From contig NZ_CP108549.1 of the NCBI RefSeq assembly GCF_036010325.1, positions 496,001 through 560,000 on the forward strand: a stretch of DNA of 64,000 bases, read 5' to 3'. This document shows positions 1 through 8,421 of the stretch, piece after piece (the first letter of the stretch is position 1; each line of letters begins with the position of its first letter). This DNA is from Streptomyces sp. NBC_01210. GTDB taxonomy: Bacteria; Actinomycetota; Actinomycetes; Streptomycetales; Streptomycetaceae. A program made the translations under genes and the position numbers. The notes beneath the pieces were generated by a model. It made no database searches, was not told where the DNA came from, and saw only the letters and a program-made list of their open reading frames with translations.

Positions 1-723
1 GCGGTGTATGCGCACGGCGGGTTCGTCAGTCAGGCCGTCGAGGACCGGATGGGCCTGTTCGACTGGGCGCCGGTCCTGGCCGCGGGGCAACGCCTGGTCC
101 GCTATGACGCCCGGGGGCACGGGCGATCCACCGGCGACCCCGTGGACACCGACTACACCTATCCCTCCCTTGCCGGCGATCTGCTGGCCCTGCTCGATCA
201 CCTGGGCGCCGCCGAGCCCGTCGACGCCATGGGCGCGTCCATGGGATGCGGCAGCGTGCTGCACGCCGCTGTCCAGGCGCCCGACCGGTTCTCCCGACTG
301 GTCCTGCTCATCCCACCTACGGCTTGGACGACGCGGGAGGCCCATGCTCAGGTCAACCGGGAATCCGCTGACACCATCGAACGAGAGGGAGTGGACGATT
401 GGCTCGCCGCCAAGGGGAAACGGCCTCGCCCCGCAGCCGTAGCCGACGTTCCCGAGTTCCCACCGACGCCCGCCGAGCGGGTACTGCCGTCCGTTCTGCG
501 CGGCCTGGCGCTGTCCGACCTGCCCTCCCCCACGGCAGTCGCGGCGCTGCGCCTGCCGGGCTTGATCCTGGCCTGGCCGGATGACCTGGGTCACCCCCTG
601 TCGACCGCGGAAACGCTGGCCCACTTGCTTCCGCACGCCGACCTGCATGTGTCCCGAGCTCGCGCCGACATCCGGACCTGGGGGGAACGCATCGCCGAGT
701 ACCTGACCGGGCCCCGGCCATGA
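1..723 (+). CDS. alpha/beta hydrolase, 5' end outside window
   Basis: The reading frame is open from the first base, so the true start probably lies upstream; 240 codons are visible. An HGGF oxyanion-type motif sits near the start, followed by DARGHGRS and a nucleophile elbow GASMG whose Ser is about residue 79 of the visible part. This order is that of small esterase or lactonase-like alpha/beta hydrolases. The C-terminal part is less conserved and I cannot place the catalytic His securely (a candidate is in LLPHADLHV). The substrate is unknown. It ends about 360 bases before the DUF6381 gene, so the two are probably transcribed separately. Confidence 0.85.
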   Translation, partial: AVYAHGGFVSQAVEDRMGLFDWAPVLAAGQRLVRYDARGHGRSTGDPVDTDYTYPSLAGDLLALLDHLGAAEPVDAMGASMGCGSVLHAAVQAPDRFSRLVLLIPPTAWTTREAHAQVNRESADTIEREGVDDWLAAKGKRPRPAAVADVPEFPPTPAERVLPSVLRGLALSDLPSPTAVAALRLPGLILAWPDDLGHPLSTAETLAHLLPHADLHVSRARADIRTWGERIAEYLTGPRP

Positions 724-1087
724 TCGGCATCAGCACCTTTACGTTACGAGGTGGAGATCGCCGCGGCTCCGCACGAGGATCACACCGGCAACGACGCCGC
801 CGACTGCGAGTCCGCCGTCGACCGGGGCCGATACGGGAATGCCCCGATACCGGCCACGAACTGGACGTGGTGCGCGTCCGGGGATCCTCCACAAACCCGG
901 ACCGGACGCAGCCCAGTCCTCGACCGGGAGCAAGCTCTGCATTGCCAGTGTCTCGTCGCGCAGATCTGGAAGCCGACACGGCGTTCGAGCTGCGTCGATA
1001 GCCGTGGGTGACCGTTCGAGATGCACGAGCGTGGGGGCGATGGTTCGCTGGTGCGGCCCGCTCTCCCCGTCACACCAAGGAGTGATC
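724..1087. other. intergenic, no gene recognised
   Basis: Open frames exist on both strands but have the skewed Arg/Pro/Ser composition of GC-rich non-coding frames and match no family I know. A strong AAGGAG at about 1076-1081 belongs to the next gene. Confidence 0.5.
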
Positions 1088-1279
1088 ATGAGCGTTGCAG
1101 GCGAGTCTGGCGGTCGTTCCAAGCAGATGCGTCAGAAGGCCCAAGAGATGGAGCAGGCCGCGGAGCGTGCCACGGATCCGGAGGAGCGTCAGCGGCTGAA
1201 GGACAAGGCCCGTCGGCTCAAGGAAGAGAGCCAGCAGGAAAGCGGCATGGGCGGCCGGGACATCGACCCCATGCTGTAA
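1088..1279 (+). CDS. DUF6381 family small hydrophilic protein
   Basis: A 63-residue, highly charged protein rich in Lys, Glu, Gln and Arg. The stretch QMRQKAQEMEQAAERA and the following DPEERQRLKDKARRLKEES are predicted to form one continuous helix or coiled coil. This is the layout of the small Streptomyces proteins grouped as DUF6381, whose role is unknown. The start is fixed by AAGGAG five bases before ATG. Such proteins often sit near stress genes; here a cold-shock gene lies 600 bases downstream on the same strand, too far to call an operon. Confidence 0.8.
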   Translation: MSVAGESGGRSKQMRQKAQEMEQAAERATDPEERQRLKDKARRLKEESQQESGMGGRDIDPML

Positions 1280-1897
1280 CGGCCCGTCGCAAGCACCGGC
1301 CGGTGGCAGCCCCCGCGACCCTCCAGGCGCGCGAGAGGCACTGGTTCGGTTCGCGAGAACCCTCGCGTACTGAACCGGGCCGCCGGCCGGTCATTTGTGT
1401 CTGTAGCAAGTTCTGGTCGGGTCAGTCTGCGGAGAGGGCCTGAAGCAGGTCCGGACCTTCGGGTCAGCATGCCTTGGCCTGGTGTCGTTGCCACAGATCG
1501 GCAGTGCGACCACGCCCGGCTCGGTCATTTTCTGCGCCGCCAGCAGTCCGGTCTCCTCCGCGCCGATGCATTCGGCACCGGGGGGTCGTGATCTCTCGCG
1601 CGGTCGTCGCGTGTCCGCCACGCCCGGGCCACCGCCCGGAAGGAGGCAGCCGGGAGACATACGGAGGTCGGGAGGCGCCGTTGGCGCAGTTGGGCCCGAC
1701 GAAGGAGCACGAGAATGGCGATGCCGGCTCCGGCTGGTCTCCGAATGCCGTTGAAGAACCTGCTGTCCGGGCGACTTGGGCGGTGCGTTCATCGACGGAA
1801 GCCGGCTCGCGATGGCAAGGTTCAGGAGCCGTGGCCGCGATGGGCTACGGGGCGCGGCCAAGGCCGTGCCGCGGCATGGAACAAAGGATGTGGACTG
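1280..1897. other. intergenic, no intact gene
   Basis: About 600 bases without a convincing gene on either strand. The last 150 bases presumably contain the long 5' leader usual for cold-shock mRNAs, but I could not define a structure. On the minus strand around 1490-1590 a short stretch reads like protein (GLLAAQKMTEPGVVALPICG) without a start or a family I recognise; it may be a gene relic. Confidence 0.4.
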
Positions 1898-2101
1898 ATG
1901 GCAACAGGCACCGTGAAGTGGTTCAACGCCGACAAGGGCTTCGGCTTCATCCAACAGGACGACGGCGGCCCGGACGTGTTCGTCCACTTCTCCGCCATCC
2001 AGTCCACCGGCTTCAAAGAGCTGCAGGAGGGTGACAAGGTCGAATACGACGTCACCCAAGGCCCCAAGGGGCCGCAGGCAGAGCAAGTCCACCGCATGTA
2101 A
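1898..2101 (+). CDS. cold-shock protein (CspA family)
   Basis: A complete 67-residue single cold-shock domain protein. It begins [18 protein letters not shown], contains the RNP1-type KGFGFI and RNP2-type VFVHFSAI motifs, and ends PQAEQVHRM. These proteins bind single-stranded RNA and DNA in the cytoplasm and act as RNA chaperones. Length and ends match the family exactly. The ATG follows AAAGGA by about nine bases. It is monocistronic in appearance: the next downstream sequence is a gene relic on the opposite strand. Confidence 0.96.
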   Translation: MATGTVKWFNADKGFGFIQQDDGGPDVFVHFSAIQSTGFKELQEGDKVEYDVTQGPKGPQAEQVHRM

Positions 2102-2286
2102 GTAGGGCAGCATTCATCGCGCCAAGAAGTGCTGACCCTCGGTATCAGGGGCCTACGGCACGGTGCTGAGCCAGTGAGGGCGCGCGATGAACTCGTGCGC
2201 CTCCTGGACCGATGTTGGGGCCGCGCGCTCTCGTCGCCACCGGTCCGTTGTGGTCCCCGATGCAAGGGGGGCGGCTGGCCTCTGCG

Positions 2287-2550
2287 TTACGGCTGTTCGG
2301 GTTTGCGGGCCAGGAGGCAGCGGTGTTGCCTCCTCACCCGCTCGCTTGGCTCCTGCTCCCAGCGTGCGGTGACGACGACTCCGGCATGGCCCAGTAGTTC
2401 GGCGATGCGGTTCAGTGGCAGGAGGTAGGACTGGTACGACACCTGATGGCCATACCTCTGTGCCGGAGGCAAGTGCTCATTGCCGACACAGACCCCCAGC
2501 AGCAGGTAGCCGCCGGGCGTCGGCGTGCGGTGAAACTCGGCGAACACCAC
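2287..2550 (-). pseudogene. C-terminal relic of a class I SAM methyltransferase
   Basis: The minus-strand frame reads FAEFHRTPTPGGYLLLGVCV, then GHQVSYQSYLLPLNRIAELL and HAGVVVTARWEQEP, ending LLARKPEQP. This is the C-terminal third of a UbiE-like methyltransferase; the N-terminal SAM-binding motifs are absent. Upstream in frame the protein becomes an Ala/Gln/Arg-rich run that reaches a stop at about 2638. I take it as a truncated remnant; the 5' part was probably lost when the neighbouring TetR region arrived. Confidence 0.6.
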
Positions 2551-2637
2551 CGTCAGCTGCCCCGAGGGCTTCTCTGTTTGCCTGAGCGCGATCGCTGCCG
2601 CGGCTCGCGCCCGGGTGCGGGCTTGCTGCTGGGCCGT

Positions 2638-3237
2638 TCATGGCCGTGGTGCTTGAACAACGCCGACGATGACCGTGGCCACGACCTTGTGGACGGCTCC
2701 AGCCTCCGGCGGGCCGCCTTTCCGGTCGGCGAAAAGCATGTGTCCGGCCCCGATCAGCGTGGGAGCGAGGGTGTCGACGTCGGCATCCGCCGCGATGCGG
2801 CCCAGTTCGCGCTCGGTGGTGAGGTAGGAGGCGATCATGGCCGTAGCTTCCGTCAGTACCGGGATGCCGGTCGGCGTGGTCCGGCGGAGCCGGGCGCGCA
2901 GGTCATCCCGGGAGGTGACGAGGCCGACCATCGCCACAGCGACCGACCCGAACAGGTCCGTCAGAGCGCCGGTGAGGTTGTCGGCGACGCTGCCGGTCCC
3001 GGCGGAGTTGCGCAGGGCGGCGGCCTGGTTGTCGATCCGGCCGACGCGGTCCAGCACGAGCTCGGCGAGGAAGGCGTCGAAGTCGGCGAAGTGCCGGTGC
3101 AGGACGCCCTTGGCGCAGCCTGCCTCCGCGGTGACCGCGCGGCTGGTCAGCGCGCTCGGCCCGTCCCGGAGCAGGACACGCTCGGCGGCGTCGAACAGCT
3201 GCTCGCGCGCGTCGCGGATGGCTACCCCTGTCGGCAC
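2638..3237 (-). CDS. TetR/AcrR family repressor
   Basis: A 199-residue regulator. The N-terminal helix-turn-helix reads LTSRAVTAEAGCAKGVLHRH, followed by FADFDAFLAELVLDRV, the typical first helices of TetR proteins; the rest is the all-helical ligand-binding domain. I choose the GTG at 3237 because AGGAG stands nine bases upstream and the protein then begins PTGVAIRDAREQLFDAAERV. It is divergent from the methyltransferase gene, and two palindromes lie between them. It probably represses its neighbour and itself; the inducer is unknown. Confidence 0.9.
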   Translation of the reverse strand: MPTGVAIRDAREQLFDAAERVLLRDGPSALTSRAVTAEAGCAKGVLHRHFADFDAFLAELVLDRVGRIDNQAAALRNSAGTGSVADNLTGALTDLFGSVAVAMVGLVTSRDDLRARLRRTTPTGIPVLTEATAMIASYLTTERELGRIAADADVDTLAPTLIGAGHMLFADRKGGPPEAGAVHKVVATVIVGVVQAPRP

Positions 3238-3279
3238 CGTGCATCTCTCCTTCGCTGGCTGGGCCCGTTTCGATTGACG

Positions 3280-3320
3280 AGTGGGCGCATGCCCATTCAT
3301 AGTGGGCACATGCCCACTAT
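3280..3320. promoter_or_regulatory. tandem TetR-type operators
   Basis: Two similar inverted repeats lie between the divergent TetR and methyltransferase genes. At 3299-3320 ten-base arms ATAGTGGGCA and TGCCCACTAT flank two central bases, a perfect palindrome. At 3280-3297 a related copy reads AGTGGGCGCATGCCCATT with one mismatch in the arms. The second palindrome overlaps a candidate ATG of the methyltransferase, so binding could block initiation as well as transcription. Confidence 0.75.
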
Positions 3321-4140
3321 ACCGCCGGAGCGAGTGCCTCTTTCCGAACACGAGCCTCATGAACGCCGACAGGCAGCGGAATCGTTCGGCTCGGATGCCG
3401 AACGCTACGACCGGGCCCGGCCCCGCTATCCCGAAGGCATGGTGGACCGGATCGTCGCCTGCAGCCCCGGCCCCGACGTTCTCGACGTCGGCTGTGGTAC
3501 CGGAATCGCCGCCCGACAGTTCCAGGCGGCCGGCTCCAGGGTGCTCGGGGTGGAGCCCGACGCGCGGATGACCGACCTGGCGCGGCAGCTCGGGGTCGAG
3601 GTTGACGTAGCGACGTTTGAAGGCTGGGACCCGGCCGGCCGGGAATTCGATGCGGTCGTCGCCGGCCAGGCCTGGCACTGGATAGACCCGGTGGCGGGAG
3701 CGTCCAAGGCCGCGCAGGTGCTGCGGCCCGGCGGTCGACTGGCAGCGTTCTGGAACGTGTTCCAGCTTCCGCCCGACGTGGCGGAAGCTTTCGCCGCGGT
3801 CTACCGGCGGGTGATGCCCGACTCGCCGTTCAACCTCCAAGTGATGACGAAGCAAGCCCTGTACGGATACCAGGTGCTGTTCACCAAGGCCGCCGACGGG
3901 ATCCGAGAGGTGGGCGGGTTCAGCCACCCGGAGCAGTGGCGATTCGACTGGAAGTGGTCCTACACCCGGGACGCGTGGCTGGACCAGATGCCTACCCATG
4001 CCGCCCTCACCCAGCTGCCGCCCGACAAGCTGGCGGAGGTACTGGAGGGCGTCGGGGCCGCTATCGACGTAATGGGTGGCAGCTTCATGATGCGTTACGC
4101 GACGGTGGCGGTCACCGCGGCGCGAACCGCCGCCGCCTGA
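3310..4140 (+). CDS. class I SAM-dependent methyltransferase
   Basis: A 276-residue protein with the SAM-binding glycine loop VLDVGCGTG (about residue 60), an acidic post-strand-2 residue in VLGVEPDARM, VVAGQAWHWI as motif II and LRPGGRLAAFWN as motif III. This fits the UbiE/SmtA-like group that methylates small molecules; the acceptor is not predictable. The ATG at 3310 lies inside an operator and has no clear ribosome-binding site, so a leaderless transcript or the GTG at 3334 is possible. It is divergent from the TetR gene that probably controls it. Confidence 0.85.
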   Translation: MPTIPPERVPLSEHEPHERRQAAESFGSDAERYDRARPRYPEGMVDRIVACSPGPDVLDVGCGTGIAARQFQAAGSRVLGVEPDARMTDLARQLGVEVDVATFEGWDPAGREFDAVVAGQAWHWIDPVAGASKAAQVLRPGGRLAAFWNVFQLPPDVAEAFAAVYRRVMPDSPFNLQVMTKQALYGYQVLFTKAADGIREVGGFSHPEQWRFDWKWSYTRDAWLDQMPTHAALTQLPPDKLAEVLEGVGAAIDVMGGSFMMRYATVAVTAARTAAA

Positions 4141-4795
4141 CCCGACTCTGGTCGCCCTCCGCCGGCGGGGACGCAGGCCCAACCCGTGGTGCTGAATTCG
4201 TGCGAGTACCACTCTGCGCGCCGATATGACTCCCGGTGACGCGCCGCCGTTCGGTGCAGGCAAAGGGCCGGCTGCCGGATAGCCGTCTGCTCGGAGCATG
4301 GCCAGTTGAGGGCGGTCCGGAACCGCCACTCGACAAGGACGGCCATGCGCTTCTCGGCTCGGCCTCCTCCCGCTGCTTGTCGAAGAGGTTGACGCCGCAG
4401 GCCACGGTTTTGGTGGGCTCCCGGTCCCGAGCAAGGAGGTGCGGATGCACCGCGTCGAACTGCTTTGCCTTCGACGCCGCTGCCCGTCTCGCCGACGCGG
4501 CCGGGGACAACGCCGCCGTCCGCGCACACCTCGGACTCTCTGAGGCAGACCTCGACGTGCCGGATGCGCCGCTGACCCCAGCTATTGGTCACGCCGAATG
4601 ATCACGTCAGGTGCAGCATGGGACGGCCTTCGTACGACGAACCCCGTACGGACGGGTGTCCGGTACGGCGATCCAGGGGGACCATGGAAGCCGAAGCACT
4701 CACTGGACAAGAGGGCAGGCCGCAAACAAGTGGACAGGCCGAGGACCGCGGCGGAAGACGGCCCACGCGGTCCGGCAGGTGGAAGGAGTGCCCGG
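4141..4795. other. intergenic, no gene recognised
   Basis: About 650 bases. A plus-strand frame ending near 4601 finishes with a plausible helical stretch (DAAARLADAAGDNAAVRAHL) that I cannot assign; it could be the tail of a decayed gene. The last 15 bases hold AAGGAG, the ribosome-binding site of the phosphatase gene. Confidence 0.4.
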
Positions 4796-6895
4796 GTGAG
4801 CGTAGCCGAAGGTAATCCGGATGACACCGGTAAGCCGGAGGAAAGATCATCGCAGCCGAGCGGGCTGTTGGACCTCCTCAGTGTCGCCGCCGTGCTGCTG
4901 GACGCCGAGGGGCGGATCGTCTTGTGGAGCCCGCAGGCCGAGGACCTGTACGGCTACACCGCCCAAGAGGCGCTCGGGCAGTACGCGGCGCCGCTACTCG
5001 TGCACGAACAGCACTGGGATCTGGTGATCAAGCAGTTCGCCGAGGTCATGGAGTCCGGCCAGAGCTGGGCCGGAGCGTTCCCCATTCGGCACAAGGACGG
5101 CAGCACCCGGTTGGTGGAGCTGCGTAACATGCGACTGCTGGACGACCGCGGCGACTTCTACGCCCTCGGGCTCGCCACCGACTCACCGACGCTTCGAAAG
5201 GTGGAGCGCGATGTCGCACTGTCCACCCGGCTGATCTCCCAGTCCCCCATCGGGCTGGCGATCCTCGACACCGATCTGCGGTACCTGGCCGTCAACCCCG
5301 CCCTGGAGCAGATGCACGGCATACCCGCGAAAGACCACCTCGGCCGGCACTACCGCGAGATCATGACCTCAGCGAAGTTCGAGGTACCCGAGGTCGCGAT
5401 GCGGCAGGTCCTCGAGACCGGGATCCCCATGGTCGACCAGTCCACCATCGTCGGCCACACGCCTGCGGACGACCACAAGCATGCCTGGTCAATCTCGTTG
5501 TACCGGCTGGATGACCCCCAGGGACGTGTACTCGGGGTGGCCGACCTGGTGGTGGATGTCACCGACCGTTATCAGGCAGCCATGGAGGCTGCCGAGGCCC
5601 GGCGGCGCCTGGCCCTGATCGCCGACGGCTCCATTCGCATCGGCACCACCTTGGAAGTGGAACAGACCGCCCAAGAGCTGGGCGAGGTCACCGTTCCCGA
5701 GCTCGCCGACGTGGTCGCGGTCAACGTCCTCGACTCCGTCCTGGAAGACGGCCACCCAGCATCCCGCGACGGCCCTACCCTTTTTCGCGCCCTCGCGGTG
5801 AAGGCCGCCTATCCGACCGAAGCCGCTGAGGCCGCCGACCCACCCGGCCACCTCGCCGCCTACGACACCGACCGGCTGGCCACCCAATGCGTACGCACCG
5901 GCCGCCCGATCCTGATCACGCACGCGGACAACAACGACCTGGCGCGCCTCGCCCGCGACCGGCACGCCGCCACTCTGCTGGCCCGCGCCGGCGTGCACTC
6001 GTACATGCTGGCCCCGCTCACCGCCCGCGGCCAGATCCTCGGCTTCGTAAGTCTCACCCGCGCCCGCAACCCCCTGCCCTTCGACGAGGACGACCTCGCC
6101 CTCGCCACTGAACTGGCCTCCCGCGCCGCCGTGTGCATCGACAACGCCCGCACGCACCAGAGCGTGCGCAACGCCGCCGAGACCCTGCAACGCAGCCTCC
6201 TTCCGGAACACCCGCCGCACCTTCCAGGCCTGGAGGTCGCCTCCCGGTACCGGCCCGCACAGGCCACCTACGAGATCGGCGGCGACTGGTACGACGTCCT
6301 CCCGCTCGACAGGGACAAGACCGCACTCGTCGTGGGCGACGTCATGGGCAGCGGCATTGACGCCGCCGCCACCATGGGCCGCCTGCGTACCGCCACCAGC
6401 GCCTTCGCCGACCTCGACCTCGACCCCGCCCAGGTCCTCCAGCACCTCGACAAGATCACCTCGGGGCTGGAGCACTACATCGCCACCTGCGTGTACGCCG
6501 TCTACGACCCACACCGCGCCGACTGCCACATCGCCACCGCCGGCCACCTGCCCCCCGCCCTCGTGCGCAGCGGCAGGCGCCCCGAACTGCTCGACCTGCC
6601 CACCGGCACCCCGTTGGGAGTGGGCGGCGTCGCCTTCGAGACCACCACTTTCGACCTCGGCCCCGGTGACCAGCTGGTCCTGTATACCGACGGACTGGTC
6701 GAAACCCGCCACCACCCCATCGACGAGCGCCTGGAAACCCTCCTCCACCTGTTGGACAGGCCCGACCGCCCCCTGGAGGAAACCTGCGACCGGCTCCTTC
6801 ACGAACTCCGGCGTCCCGACGACCCCGATGACGTCGCCCTGCTCATCGCCCGCGTGCAGCCCTTCATGCCCAGCTCTGAACATCTTCAGCGTTGA
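4796..6895 (+). CDS. PAS-PAS-GAF-SpoIIE (PP2C) serine phosphatase
   Basis: A 699-residue cytoplasmic signalling protein. Two PAS domains (about residues 20-130 and 135-255; GRIVLWSPQAEDLYGY starts the first) are followed by a GAF domain (about 270-445) and a C-terminal PP2C-like SpoIIE domain (about 460-695). The phosphatase shows GGDWYDVLPL, VVGDVMGSGIDAA and LVLYTDGLVE, with the metal-binding aspartates present. Such proteins dephosphorylate anti-anti-sigma factors and so tune alternative sigma factors in response to signals sensed by PAS/GAF. The GTG start is supported by AAGGAG seven bases upstream. No kinase domain or cognate anti-sigma gene is adjacent, so the partner is elsewhere. Confidence 0.95.
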   Translation: MSVAEGNPDDTGKPEERSSQPSGLLDLLSVAAVLLDAEGRIVLWSPQAEDLYGYTAQEALGQYAAPLLVHEQHWDLVIKQFAEVMESGQSWAGAFPIRHKDGSTRLVELRNMRLLDDRGDFYALGLATDSPTLRKVERDVALSTRLISQSPIGLAILDTDLRYLAVNPALEQMHGIPAKDHLGRHYREIMTSAKFEVPEVAMRQVLETGIPMVDQSTIVGHTPADDHKHAWSISLYRLDDPQGRVLGVADLVVDVTDRYQAAMEAAEARRRLALIADGSIRIGTTLEVEQTAQELGEVTVPELADVVAVNVLDSVLEDGHPASRDGPTLFRALAVKAAYPTEAAEAADPPGHLAAYDTDRLATQCVRTGRPILITHADNNDLARLARDRHAATLLARAGVHSYMLAPLTARGQILGFVSLTRARNPLPFDEDDLALATELASRAAVCIDNARTHQSVRNAAETLQRSLLPEHPPHLPGLEVASRYRPAQATYEIGGDWYDVLPLDRDKTALVVGDVMGSGIDAAATMGRLRTATSAFADLDLDPAQVLQHLDKITSGLEHYIATCVYAVYDPHRADCHIATAGHLPPALVRSGRRPELLDLPTGTPLGVGGVAFETTTFDLGPGDQLVLYTDGLVETRHHPIDERLETLLHLLDRPDRPLEETCDRLLHELRRPDDPDDVALLIARVQPFMPSSEHLQR

Positions 6896-7015
6896 TCGGG
6901 CAGGAGTTCCGTTGACGGGGCCCGGCGATGGTTTGGCCCCGTGGTGGGTGTGGACTGTGGCGCTTGATCGGAGGGCCACACCGGATGGCCGAGATGGCCC
7001 TCCGTCCAGTAGCCG

Positions 7016-7591
7016 TCAGCTCCGTCCGGAACCCATGCCTGACTCCGTGCGGGCGGGTGTAAGTCGCTCGTCGCCGGGCCCAGGGGTTCTCGTTCGGTCC
7101 TTGTGCTTCCCGCCGCGCTCGGCGCGCTGCCGCCCGGGGTGGGGCTGGAGGCTGAGCGGGCCGAACTCGTCCATGCAGAAGACGACTTCGGGCTCACGGC
7201 CCTCGGGTATGACCCAGCGGTCGCGGGAGGTCTTCCAGGTCTTCATGCGTTGAAACGAGATGCCCTCCTCGCGGAGCAGGACCCGAAGAACCTCGTGGCT
7301 GATGTCGTCGACCACCCCCTCGGCGACCAGGAAATCAGCCAGCCTGGCCAGGCTCCAGGTCGTGAGCGACTCAAAGCCGTCGTCGTTGAAGCCGTGAATC
7401 ACGTCCCGGACCCGGTCCGCGCTGGTGAACGTCACCTCGGCGATCCTCGCGACGGGCATGCCCTGCGCGGACAGCAGCACCGTCTGGGCCCGCCGCTATG
7501 TCACCACCCACCCGCTGCCCCGGCGGACGATCCGCACAAGGCGCCGCCCTTCGTCGTCATCGATCTCGCGGGCGCGTACTCGTTCTGCCAC
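7016..7591 (-). pseudogene. IS630-family transposase relic
   Basis: The frame starts GTG at 7591 and reads VRAREIDDDEGRRLVRIVRR, then meets an in-frame TAG where family members have Trp (VVT-stop-RRAQ). It continues through the helix-turn-helix region VLLSAQGMPVARIAEVTF. About 45 residues are then missing before TTWSLARLADFLVAEGVV, and about 20 more around TSRDRWVIPE. A frameshift near 7095 moves the remainder (ARRRATYTRPHGVRH) into another frame, and the catalytic C-terminus is gone. It cannot encode an active transposase. A related relic lies at 10423-10811 in the same orientation. Confidence 0.85.
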
Positions 7592-7657
7592 CCGGGCAGC
7601 CTGACGACACAACGCTGCCCGAACGGTCCCTCGCCGCATACGGGCTGACCGTCGACA

Positions 7658-8257
7658 TCAGGATGACTGCGGTCGCTGTAGTCCCTGGAGGAGCAGTTCG
7701 ACCAATCGGCGGGGGTCATAGCGGGGATCGCTGTCACGTCCGATGCAGAGGTTGCCGATGCCGCGCATCAGTTCGTAGGCATGCGTACCGGGCCTGATCT
7801 CGCCGGCGTTGACTGCGGCGTCGAGCAACTGCGCGCAGACGGGCACCAAGCGGTCGAGGAAGTAGGTGTGCAGCGCATCGAAGCCGCTGCTGTCCGATTG
7901 CAGCGCGTTAGCGAGTCCGTGCTTCGTGACCAGGAAATCAACGAAGAGGTCGACCCACTGACGGAGCGCTGCGAGCGGAGAGTCGGCACTGACCAGCAGG
8001 GTGGGACCGGCCTCGGCGCAGGCCTCGACCTGGTGGCGGTAGACGGCGACGACGAGATCCGCCCGATTTGGGAAGTGGCGGTAGATCGTCCCCATCCCAA
8101 CGCCGGCTCTGGCCGCGATCTCACGGATCGGCGCGTCGACGCCGGAGGTGACGAACACCGCAGCGGCGGCGGTAAGCAGCGTCTGCTGGTTGCGCAGCGC
8201 GTCGGCCCGCTTGCTTCGGGCCGGCACGTCCCCGGACTGGCTTGTAGTGGGCACCAC
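7658..8257 (-). CDS. TetR/AcrR family repressor
   Basis: A 199-residue regulator. The DNA-binding region reads IREIAARAGVGMGTIYRHFP, a textbook TetR helix-turn-helix, followed by NRADLVVAVYRHQVEA. The GTG start is chosen because GGAAGGAG stands just upstream. It is divergent from the alpha/beta hydrolase gene at 8422, and two copies of a 15-base semi-palindrome occupy the shared promoter. It probably represses that hydrolase and itself; the signal is unknown. Confidence 0.9.
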   Translation of the reverse strand: MVPTTSQSGDVPARSKRADALRNQQTLLTAAAAVFVTSGVDAPIREIAARAGVGMGTIYRHFPNRADLVVAVYRHQVEACAEAGPTLLVSADSPLAALRQWVDLFVDFLVTKHGLANALQSDSSGFDALHTYFLDRLVPVCAQLLDAAVNAGEIRPGTHAYELMRGIGNLCIGRDSDPRYDPRRLVELLLQGLQRPQSS

Positions 8258-8285
8258 GCTCTCCTTCCGACGGCCGTTGACAAAG

Positions 8286-8324
8286 CGGAACACTGCTCCG
8301 TATATTAAACGGAACAACGCTCCG
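8286..8324. promoter_or_regulatory. repeated operator between TetR and hydrolase genes
   Basis: Two direct copies of a 15-base semi-palindrome, CGGAACACTGCTCCG at 8286-8300 and CGGAACAACGCTCCG at 8310-8324, are spaced 24 bases apart (start to start) with an AT-rich spacer. Outer CGGA and TCCG form the inverted half-sites. Position and symmetry fit the site of the divergent TetR protein. Confidence 0.65.
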
Positions 8325-8421
8325 GTTTTCAGTCTAGCTGAAGCCGCACGCTCCTGACCGCCTCACCCGCCGCCGGCCGAATAAGACCGGCAGCAGAGGC
8401 CATGGAAGGCAAATACGCATC

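Noticed and set aside
4236..4601. Plus-strand frame between the methyltransferase and the phosphatase gene
   Set aside because: Only the last 40 residues look protein-like; no start, ribosome-binding site or family.
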